Shown here in pieces: positions 7,448 to 13,830 of a stretch of DNA of 14,186 bases. The notes below the pieces were generated by a model. The model made no database searches. It saw only the letters and a program-made list of their open reading frames with translations, and was not told the DNA's origin. Each line of letters begins with the position of its first letter. The first letter of the stretch is position 1. Source of the DNA: Methanosarcinales archaeon (GTDB lineage: Archaea > Halobacteriota > Syntropharchaeia > Alkanophagales > Methanospirareceae); NCBI GenBank assembly GCA_016649585.1, contig JAENXH010000018.1, positions 1 to 14,186 of the forward strand, written 5' to 3'. Position numbers and translations under genes: made by a program.

Positions 7448-8224
7448 CTATAATAGTATCGGTATCTGCGACAATAAAAGAGTCAGTACGCCTAAAGAAA
7501 CGCAAAAAATCGCGAAATTCACACGCTTTGCAAATCGTAAGAGCATGCTCATTGTTACATATCCTACTATAAGTGATGACAGTACCATGATGGCTGCATC
7601 GCTCAGTGCAATAGCTGATATTTTCCAAATATCAAACAATATGACAGCACCCAACACCGCCGGAACGCTCATAAGAAATGATAGCTTCAGTGCAAGTTCC
7701 TGTTTGATGCCACACATCAACAGAATAGTAATTGTAGTTCCGGATCTGGAGATTCCGGGTAGAATGGAAAATCCCTGTGCAAGCCCTGCAAGCACCATGT
7801 CTTTCGTGGTTATCTCATCAAGAGTCCGGTAGCTGTTGCCAGATCGCCTTTGAACTCCGAGCATAAGCCCGGTTAGTATCAGCATAATGCTGATTAAAAC
7901 CGTTGCAAAGTCTCCAGACTCGAACAAGTTCTTGATGAAGAAGAGAAGAGGTAATGCGGTGATTCCCGTTGATAATGTTGCAACGAGGATGATCTTCAAT
8001 AATTTTGAGTCACGGTTCAGCATTAACGAGAAATCCGCTTTAAATCTGAGCAGAACCGCGAGCATTGTACCTATATGAAGGAAAACAGCTACTGATAGAG
8101 CGGTCTCAAGGTCTATCTGCATAAAATTTAGCATAACGAGCACCGTCTGCCCTTGACTGCTAATTGGAAGCCATTCCGTAATCCCCTGGAGCACACCTAA
8201 AAGAGTTGATTGTATAGTGTCCAT
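7448..8224 (-). CDS. uppP: UppP/BacA-like polyprenyl-diphosphate phosphatase
   Basis: A 258-residue, very hydrophobic integral membrane protein. UppP enzymes remove one phosphate from polyprenyl diphosphate to recycle the lipid carrier of surface glycans. In archaea the substrate is expected to be dolichyl or a related C55-60 diphosphate. Motif 1 is GVLQGITEWLPISSQGQ (10-26), a (E/Q)xxxE motif with Q13 and E17. Motif 2 is ILPGISRSGTT (154-164) with the phosphate-binding arginine at R160. The histidine that normally ends motif 1 (H30 of the E. coli enzyme) is glutamine (Q26). It is the first gene of a probable operon with the downstream sugar-phosphate transferase. A TATA box is centred about 33 bases upstream. 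Family is secure; retained phosphatase activity is inferred. Confidence 0.9.
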   Translation of the reverse strand: MDTIQSTLLGVLQGITEWLPISSQGQTVLVMLNFMQIDLETALSVAVFLHIGTMLAVLLRFKADFSLMLNRDSKLLKIILVATLSTGITALPLLFFIKNLFESGDFATVLISIMLILTGLMLGVQRRSGNSYRTLDEITTKDMVLAGLAQGFSILPGISRSGTTITILLMCGIKQELALKLSFLMSVPAVLGAVILFDIWKISAIALSDAAIMVLSSLIVGYVTMSMLLRFAKRVNFAIFCVSLGVLTLLLSQIPILL

Positions 8225-8252
8225 GCGTTTTATCTTTCCCCTTAGCTATCTT

Positions 8253-8261
8253 GATATAAAT
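8253..8261 (-). promoter_or_regulatory. TATA box of the uppP-transferase operon
   Basis: On the minus strand this reads ATTTATATC, about 33 bases before the uppP ATG, giving a short leader that also holds an AAGGGGA-like ribosome-binding site. Confidence 0.5.
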
Positions 8262-8312
8262 ACATTGCCATGTAAACGGAATAATGATTTACTTGCTATC
8301 GGAGGTTCGCGG

Positions 8313-8366
8313 ATGCATATGAGATCCAGAATATTATGTGCGTCTGGTTATCTCTTTTTGAAATAA
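8313..8366 (+). CDS. Possible 17-residue small ORF with strong ribosome-binding site
   Basis: The ATG at 8313 follows a perfect GGAGGT (8301-8306) at a 6-base spacing and opens a short frame ending in TAA at 8364-8366. The predicted peptide begins MHMRSRILC and ends GYLFLK. It lies between the divergent uppP and amrS-like genes, 25 bases upstream of the latter and in another frame. It could be a leader peptide, a microprotein or chance. I recognise no family, and only the Shine-Dalgarno site speaks for it. Confidence 0.25.
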   Translation: MHMRSRILCASGYLFLK

Positions 8367-8391
8367 ACACTATCTCAGTATCAAGTAAAGA

Positions 8392-9435
8392 ATGAAAACG
8401 TCGAGCTGCGTAAAAGAAGCTCTGTTATACGAGCAAGCAGGTAAAAAAGTAAGATGCAAAACCTGTGATCGGTTCTGCGAGATTGCGATAGGCAAGTTAG
8501 GATTCTGTAAAACACGGATGAATATAGACGGAAAACTCTATACTCTGGAATATGGCGATATTTCCTCTATAAGTGCGAATCCAATAGAAAAGAAACTTTT
8601 TTTCCATTTCTTCCCGGGCAGCAAAGCATTAACGGTTGGAAGTTACGGCTGTAATTTCTCCTGCCCCTGGTGTCAGAATTGGGAGATTAGCAAATCCGTT
8701 CCAACTCGTGCGAGAAATAATTATATTTCGCCAGAGAGATTCGTGCAGCTCGTGAAAGAAAATGGCTGCCATGGGACTTCTATATCCTTTAACGAACCCA
8801 CACTGCTTTTAGAATACTCGCTTGATGTTTTTGCACTCGCTAAAAAGGAGGGATATTACAATACCTACGTGACAAATGGCCATATGAGTTCCGACACACT
8901 AAGTTTGCTCGTATCGTAGAGCATGCATGGGTTAGATGTGATGAATGTAGATGTAAAATGCTGTATGTAAGGAAGCGGTGAGTAACTATTGTGGCGCAGA
9001 TGTTGAAAAAGTATGGCGGAACATAAAGAAAGCGAAGCGAGAAGGAGTGCATGTTGAGATTACCACGCTCATTATACCGGGAGTGAATGATGAGGCGGAA
9101 TGTTTGAGAAGCATAGCGTCGCGAATCAGAAAAGACGCTGGGAGAATACGCCCTGGCATGCAAAACAGTACTATCCTGCGTACAAGTCGCTTGAAGTCGG
9201 CCTTTACAACGGACGAACACCGATCGAAATATTGGTGCTTGTATGGGAAATAGGAAGAGAAGAAGGTCTGAATTACGTTTATCTCGGCAATGTCATGGGG
9301 CATCATTATGAAAATACGTATTGCCCGCATTGCGATGAACTGTTAATCACGCGATATGGATTTGATGTGGTTGGTTGTCACCTTACATCAGAGAAAAAAT
9401 GTCCTGCATGTGGCGCAGCTATAGCAATGAAATAA
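8392..9435 (+). pseudogene. AmmeMemoRadiSam-type radical SAM enzyme (AmrS-like), interrupted
   Basis: Three reading-frame pieces together match one radical SAM protein of about 340 residues, formerly annotated as a pyruvate-formate-lyase-activating-enzyme homologue. Piece 1 (8392-8919) has an N-terminal cysteine set (C22, C25, C29, C39) and the radical SAM motif YGCNFSCPWCQNW, with C87, C91 and C94 for the 4Fe-4S cluster. It ends at an in-frame TAG. Homology goes on in the same frame (GLDVMNVDVK, to 8958), shifts by one base before YCGADVEKVWRNIK, and shifts back at GGG 9140-9142, where one G appears lost, to ENTPWHAKQYYPAYKS. The last piece carries CPHC and CPAC pairs, probably zinc-binding. 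No AMMECR1 or MEMO partner gene is nearby. The family's substrate is not established. Either a decayed gene or sequencing errors explain the breaks. Confidence 0.8.
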
Positions 9436-9508
9436 AGATTTACGGTAAACTATTTCCATTCATTCCATCCCCGTTGAAATCGACAGGCTGGCATGCATGG
9501 AACAAATA

Positions 9509-9517
9509 CTTTTAATA
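9509..9517 (+). promoter_or_regulatory. TATA box of the DUF116 gene (leaderless type)
   Basis: CTTTTAATA is centred about 27 bases before the ATG at 9540, and no Shine-Dalgarno sequence is present. The DUF116 gene therefore has its own promoter and need not be co-transcribed with the broken amrS-like gene. Confidence 0.5.
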
Positions 9518-9539
9518 CCTCCAACCCAGATATAAGATT

Positions 9540-10157
9540 ATGGCATATTCTTTCAACTACGATTTGACAAAACTCCCAAGAGGTTTTTTTAAGGATATTG
9601 CTAAGGTAGTGGATAAACGGAAATTGCACAGGAAGTTAGGGGCGTTCTCAAAGAATACCGTTAGAAAATTCAGAGTGGATAAACTGCTTGGCATCCAGTT
9701 GGAAGACGCGATATCTATTGTTGAAGACCTGGTGGATCTTCAAATTAAAAATCTGGTTCATGAGGAGGAGTTCAAAAAAGCAAACGAAAAAATATTGTTC
9801 GTGCCACATTGTTGCAGAAAATACATGGATTGGCGGTGCAAAGCGGACTTTGATCCTGACTTTTCTTCGTATTTCTGTAACCACTGCTCAGCCGATTGTT
9901 TAGCACATCAAGCAACAGAACTCGCTGAAGAAAAAGGCTATAAAGTATTCATTCTGCCAGGTGGGTCATGTATAAGGAATATTTTTGGAGTTATGAATTG
10001 CGATGCCGTTTCAGGAATTGCATGCCCCGAAGAAATAAGATTAGGACTAAGCGTTGCCGAATCAGAAGGATTGGCTGTTAGAGGGATCCCGTTGACAAAG
10101 AATGGCTGCGCAAATACTCAGTTCAATCTCGGTAGTCTGAAAGAAGCTCTCATTTAA
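9540..10157 (+). CDS. DUF116 family cysteine-rich protein, function unknown
   Basis: A 205-residue soluble protein with ten cysteines (91, 92, 100, 113, 116, 120, 144, 154, 162, 190). An N-terminal basic helical part (1-80) precedes the DUF116 core. Core motifs are KILFVPHCCRKYMDWRC (84-100), FCNHCSADC (112-120), KVFILPGGSCIR (135-146), GIACPEEIRLGL (159-170) and GIPLTKNGCANTQ (182-194). The pattern suggests bound metal, possibly an iron-sulfur cluster, but this is inference. DUF116 occurs in many anaerobic archaea and bacteria and has no established role that I can name. The gene is co-oriented with the broken radical SAM gene 104 bases upstream, but has its own TATA box. It is convergent with tbp. 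Confidence 0.85.
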   Translation: MAYSFNYDLTKLPRGFFKDIAKVVDKRKLHRKLGAFSKNTVRKFRVDKLLGIQLEDAISIVEDLVDLQIKNLVHEEEFKKANEKILFVPHCCRKYMDWRCKADFDPDFSSYFCNHCSADCLAHQATELAEEKGYKVFILPGGSCIRNIFGVMNCDAVSGIACPEEIRLGLSVAESEGLAVRGIPLTKNGCANTQFNLGSLKEALI

Positions 10158-10217
10158 AACGGCTTATCCTACTCCAATCTATCCTCCATTCTTTTCCGAT
10201 TCCTTTCGCTTCAATCC

Positions 10218-10226
10218 TTTTATAAA
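10218..10226. promoter_or_regulatory. Unassigned TATA-like palindrome between DUF116 and tbp
   Basis: TTTTATAAA holds the palindrome TTTATAAA and lies in the 96-base gap between two convergent stop codons, where no promoter is expected. It is flanked by TCAATC (10211-10216) and GATTGA (10231-10236), a 6-base inverted repeat. It could drive a non-coding or antisense RNA, or be chance in AT-rich DNA. Confidence 0.25.
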
Positions 10227-10253
10227 TCGCGATTGATGTCCTATTTTCGACTT

Positions 10254-10811
10254 TTACGCTTCAATCAATTCCAGCTCCGTCAATTTATCAAGTAATACCT
10301 TCACTGACTTTTCACAATCCCCCATGGTCTTCCCACCGGTTATAACCAACCGTCCAGAGCTGAAGATCAATATAGCACTCTTAGGATCCTTTATTCTATA
10401 CACTAACCCTGGGAAAACCTCCGGCTCGTACTCCATACCTTCAAGCTTTAACCCTACCACGATGGCTCCGAGATTGAGTTCTCTTCCAAGATTGGCAGAA
10501 GCGACGATATTCTGCACTTTAAACGTCGGATGCTCATCCACTTCCAGACCTAGGCCTATAAGTGCGGCAGCAAGCATGTCCATTACCTTCCGAACGCCTG
10601 CTTCAGTCTTCGACCCGGTGCACACCACTTTCCCGGAGCGAAAGATGAGAAAAGCGGCTTTTGGATCCTTTGTTCTGTACACCAGACCAGGGAATTTTTT
10701 CTTCGTGAACATCGCATCTTCTAACTTCGATTCAACATATTCCAGATCAAGGCTTTCGGCAAGCCTTGAGTTCGCTACTACATTTTCTATTTTTATATCT
10801 ACCTTTAACAT
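10254..10811 (-). CDS. tbp: TATA-box-binding protein
   Basis: A 185-residue archaeal TBP, the basal transcription factor that binds and bends TATA boxes and recruits TFB and RNA polymerase. Two internal repeats (about 4-92 and 95-183) form the saddle. Each holds FPGLVYR (40-46 and 133-139) and DPKxAxLIFxSG (49-60 and 142-153). The DNA-intercalating phenylalanine pairs are visible as F40/F57 and F133/F150, 17 residues apart in both repeats as in the family. The C-terminus is mildly acidic, as in many archaeal TBPs. The ATG at 10811 follows AAGGGAG directly and GGAGG (10823-10827) 11 bases away. The gene diverges from rpl15, and their 137-base gap holds several TATA-like sites on both strands. 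Confidence 0.97.
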   Translation of the reverse strand: MLKVDIKIENVVANSRLAESLDLEYVESKLEDAMFTKKKFPGLVYRTKDPKAAFLIFRSGKVVCTGSKTEAGVRKVMDMLAAALIGLGLEVDEHPTFKVQNIVASANLGRELNLGAIVVGLKLEGMEYEPEVFPGLVYRIKDPKSAILIFSSGRLVITGGKTMGDCEKSVKVLLDKLTELELIEA

Positions 10812-10894
10812 CTCCCTTTAATCCTCCAATTTATAATACAAAGAAAGCAAACTATACTATTGTTGTTGCAGTAGAGATATAATAAAGATAAAGC

Positions 10895-10902
10895 TATATA
10901 AA
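10895..10902 (+). promoter_or_regulatory. TATA box of the rpl15-secY operon
   Basis: TATATAAA lies about 50 bases before the L15 ATG and predicts a leader of about 25 bases containing the GAGGG ribosome-binding site at 10935-10939. On the opposite strand the same AT-rich block (10877-10904), and TTATAAAT at 10829-10836, could serve tbp, so the divergent gap may hold overlapping promoters. Confidence 0.5.
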
Positions 10903-10948
10903 TGATGCTTTTAAACTGCTGGTAGGATATAGACGAGGGTCAGCGTAT

Positions 10949-11383
10949 ATGAAGAAGAGGATAAAAAGGATAAGAGGAACAAGAACCTGCGGTGGTGGCT
11001 CGACTAAGAAGAGAAGAGGGAAAGGGAGTAAAGGAGGATCCGGCAATGCTGGCGCATACGCGCATCACGTTGTGAGGTCTTTGAAACGGGGGATAAGAAA
11101 GGGAAATAACAAGTCCCAGCTACCCACCTACAATCGCAGTGACGATAAGACGGTGAACGTGGGTGATTTGGAAGAGATACTGGAAGAGTTGATAGAGCGA
11201 GGAAAGGCGGAAGAAAAAGGCGATGGCATTTATCTCGACGTAAATGAACTCGGTATACAGAAAATATTGGGCAAGGGGGAAGTAACGAAGAAGCTGATGC
11301 TCAAAGCGAACAAAATATCAAAAACAGCGCAGGAAAAGATAGAACGTGTAGGTGGAAGTGTAGAAGTAGAAAGCGGAGTATGA
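10949..11383 (+). CDS. rpl15: Large-subunit ribosomal protein uL15
   Basis: A 144-residue basic ribosomal protein. The N-terminal IRGTRTCGGGSTKKRRGKGS (8-27) and the following GGSGNAG glycine-rich part are the uL15 signature that threads into the 23S rRNA. TVNVGDLEEILEEL begins the globular half, and LGKGEVTKKLMLKANKISKTA with the final EKIERVGGSVEVE ends it. The centre (about 36-68) lacks the aromatic YFGKxGF-like segment that I expect in archaeal L15. The overall length is normal. GAGGG 10 bases upstream supports the start. secY starts 15 bases after the stop, the conserved L15-SecY pairing of the end of the spc operon. The usual upstream genes (S5, L30) are absent: tbp sits there instead, divergent. 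Confidence 0.93.
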   Translation: MKKRIKRIRGTRTCGGGSTKKRRGKGSKGGSGNAGAYAHHVVRSLKRGIRKGNNKSQLPTYNRSDDKTVNVGDLEEILEELIERGKAEEKGDGIYLDVNELGIQKILGKGEVTKKLMLKANKISKTAQEKIERVGGSVEVESGV

Positions 11384-11398
11384 GTGAGTGTTGCTTAG

Positions 11399-12865
11399 AT
11401 GACCGAGCTAAATTTACGGGATGCTTTAACGCCAATTTTAAGTAAATTCCCCATGGTTGAACGCCCGGGGTGGCATATTCATTTTAAAGCGAAGTTAGGC
11501 TGGACCCTTGCCATACTTGTTCTCTTTTTTGCCCTTGGTAACGTCCCCCTCTTCGGTCTGTCGCCGGAATCGCTGGACCTTTTCGGCAGATGGCGTGCGA
11601 TATTCGCGGGGGAAATGTTTTCATTAACTGCGCTGGGAATCATGCCAATCGTTGATGCTTCTATTGTCCTACAGCTTCTGGTTGGCGCGGGAATAATAAA
11701 ATTGAACTTGAGCGACCCTCGAGACCAGGCGTTTTACCAAAACATGCAGAAACTGCTCGTTGTGGCCTTTGCCGCTCTCATCAGCTTTACATACGTTGTG
11801 GGCTTTTATAAGCCGCATCCGGAAATAGCCGCAATGCTGGGTGTATCTTTGCAGGTCATCGCGTTCATGCTTTTCATCCAAATCTTCATCGGGGCAATGC
11901 TTATCTACTTCATGGATGAGGTGGTATCAAAATGGGGAATAGGTTCAGGCGTCTCATTATTCATCATCGCTGGTGTTTCACAGGCGATAATTACCGGGCT
12001 GATAAATTGGATCCCAGACGAAAGCGGCTGGGCGGTGGGTGTAATTCCCAGATGGATAGAACTAGTGCAGCAAGGAGATCTTGGGAATACTATACTGAGT
12101 GGGGGAATAACGTTCCTTTTCCAGCATCACCTAATCGCACTTTTCTCAACTATCGGTATATTTTTCCTCGTGGTTTACCTTGAGAGTACTCGTTTAGAGA
12201 TACCACTGGCACATTCGATGGCGAGAGGTGCCCGTGGCAGGTTCCCGATTAAGCTCTTATACGCGAGTGTGCTTCCGATGATCCTTGTAAGAGCATTACA
12301 GGCGAGCATACAGGGTTTTGGAAGAATGCTTTATTCTCGTGGAATCACCATCTTTGGAACGTATGATGAAAACAGTGCGGTTTCAGGCTTGATGTATTAT
12401 CTTGACCCGGTTTATAGTCCCTGGGACTGGTTCCCATCACTTGTGCATAGCGCTTATCCGAACGTTGCAGGTTGGCAAATTGCCATGAGGTTGGGTGTTG
12501 ACATTGCGTTTATGACTATAGGTGGGGCAATATTCGCTCTGTTCTGGATAAGTACGACTGGAATGGGGCCTAAGGATGTGGCATCACAGATATACCGGTC
12601 AGGACTGCAAATCCCGGGGCATCGGAGGAACCCTGTGGCGATAGAGAGAATGATGGAAGGATACATCCCGAAAATAACGCTCATGGGCGGTGCTATACTG
12701 GGATTGATGTGTGTGGTTGCAAATATGTTCGGCACACTTGGGCAGGCATCAGGGACAGGTTTACTTCTGGGAGTGAGCATTGCTTACAGGCTCTATGAAG
12801 ACATAGCATCAGAGCAGATGATGGAGATGAATCCAATGATGAGGCGCTTCTTTGGGGGAGATTAA
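11399..12865 (+). CDS. secY: Protein translocase subunit SecY (Sec61-alpha type)
   Basis: A 488-residue channel of the Sec translocon, through which proteins cross or enter the cytoplasmic membrane. About ten transmembrane segments are visible, the first at 34-53. The segment after it (55-80) is the plug region. LGIMPIVDASIVLQLLVGAG (79-98) is the second membrane helix region. DEVVSKWGIGSGVSLFII (173-190) is a strong family signature. The cytoplasmic loop with SMARGARGRFPIKLLYAS (273-290) contacts the ribosome. The C-terminal MMRRFFGGD is short and charged. The start lies 15 bases after L15, with only a weak GA-rich site upstream, which suggests coupled translation. The gene is convergent with prs (16 bases between stops); adk, the common next gene, does not follow. 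Confidence 0.97.
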   Translation: MTELNLRDALTPILSKFPMVERPGWHIHFKAKLGWTLAILVLFFALGNVPLFGLSPESLDLFGRWRAIFAGEMFSLTALGIMPIVDASIVLQLLVGAGIIKLNLSDPRDQAFYQNMQKLLVVAFAALISFTYVVGFYKPHPEIAAMLGVSLQVIAFMLFIQIFIGAMLIYFMDEVVSKWGIGSGVSLFIIAGVSQAIITGLINWIPDESGWAVGVIPRWIELVQQGDLGNTILSGGITFLFQHHLIALFSTIGIFFLVVYLESTRLEIPLAHSMARGARGRFPIKLLYASVLPMILVRALQASIQGFGRMLYSRGITIFGTYDENSAVSGLMYYLDPVYSPWDWFPSLVHSAYPNVAGWQIAMRLGVDIAFMTIGGAIFALFWISTTGMGPKDVASQIYRSGLQIPGHRRNPVAIERMMEGYIPKITLMGGAILGLMCVVANMFGTLGQASGTGLLLGVSIAYRLYEDIASEQMMEMNPMMRRFFGGD

Positions 12866-12881
12866 GTAAAGTAAAGAAAGT

Positions 12882-13742
12882 TCACCTGGTCAATTCTTCT
12901 GCAATCAGCTTCGCTACGCTTATTTCACTGAATATTGATTGTATTGTATCGGTCGCAATTATCTCTTTGACGCCTGCGTTGAGGATTCGTAGCGTGGAAT
13001 TTTGCACGAAAAGGCCATGTATGCATGCGACGTATATATCGTTAGCATCTTGTGCTTTGAGCATAGAAGCTGCTTCTGCTATCGTGCCACCCGTGGAAAT
13101 GATATCGTCCACGATGACAACGTTCTTTCCTTCCACGCTTACCTCTTTTGGCTTTATTTGCACTTCATCGCCGCTTATCCGTTTCTTCTCCAGCACATCG
13201 TAATCGAAGCTGTGGGGAGCAGCAACTGCCTTCGCTAACTCTCTTGCACCTTCGTCAGGTCCTATTATCACCGGCTGTGCTATTCCTTTTTGCGCGATGT
13301 AATCGCCGATTAAAGGTGCAGCATCCAGATCCTTTGCCTCTACATCAAAATACTCTAAGACCGCTCTGTTATGCACGTTCACCACGTAGATTTTGTCCAC
13401 GATGCCTGCAAAGCTTATGCCCCGTGCTATTGCCCGTGAACTTATCGCTTCACCGGGTTTAAACCGCTTATCCTGCCTTGCATACCCTAAATAAGGGATA
13501 ACCACGGTTGTTTTATGTGCTTCCTCTACGGCATCTATCAATTGCAGCAAGCCTATCATGCCAGAATCAGCCATAAGGCTCTGCACGATGGTTACTTCTT
13601 CTTCCTTTATGTCGTCGACCACACGCGTGTATAACTCGCCGTCGGGGAACTTCTTGAACTCGCATAATGAGGCGTTACCGCCCAGTTCCGTTGCAATTCT
13701 CGCAGCCAGAACCTGCATGGAAATTCCTGATATTATTTTCAT
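12882..13742 (-). CDS. prs: Ribose-phosphate pyrophosphokinase (PRPP synthase)
   Basis: A 286-residue enzyme that makes 5-phosphoribosyl-1-diphosphate from ribose-5-phosphate and ATP, the precursor for purines, pyrimidines, histidine and other nucleotides. Visible parts are FKKFPDGELYTRV (29-41), the flexible ATP loop YLGYARQDKRFKPGE (84-98), VNVHN (121-125), IIGPDEGARELA (159-170) and LEKKRISGDE (184-193) with the catalytic lysine region. The ribose-phosphate loop is VVIVDDIISTGGT (208-220). The size is that of the short archaeal class rather than the roughly 310-residue bacterial one. AGGGGGT lies a few bases before the ATG. The gene diverges from cofG; PRPP has no direct part in the CofG reaction, so the neighbourhood is probably just divergent. 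Confidence 0.97.
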   Translation of the reverse strand: MKIISGISMQVLAARIATELGGNASLCEFKKFPDGELYTRVVDDIKEEEVTIVQSLMADSGMIGLLQLIDAVEEAHKTTVVIPYLGYARQDKRFKPGEAISSRAIARGISFAGIVDKIYVVNVHNRAVLEYFDVEAKDLDAAPLIGDYIAQKGIAQPVIIGPDEGARELAKAVAAPHSFDYDVLEKKRISGDEVQIKPKEVSVEGKNVVIVDDIISTGGTIAEAASMLKAQDANDIYVACIHGLFVQNSTLRILNAGVKEIIATDTIQSIFSEISVAKLIAEELTR

Positions 13743-13796
13743 ATCTCTACCCCCTACTCATACTATACTTTAGTTTATTTTGTGATTTGTATTAAT

Positions 13797-13805
13797 TTAT
13801 ACTTT
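13797..13805 (+). promoter_or_regulatory. TATA box of cofG (leaderless type), shared gap with prs
   Basis: TTTATACTT is centred about 30 bases before the cofG ATG at 13831, and no ribosome-binding site follows. The reverse reading AAGTATAAA could also act for prs; a second site reading AAGTATAGTATG on the minus strand lies closer to prs (about 13761-13772). Confidence 0.45.
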
Positions 13806-13830
13806 AACTAAGTACACAAAACGAAATGAA

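Noticed and set aside
7104..7832. Long open frames opposite or offset to the transferase and uppP genes
   Set aside because: Both underlying genes have full family motifs; the other frames have none and are shadows.
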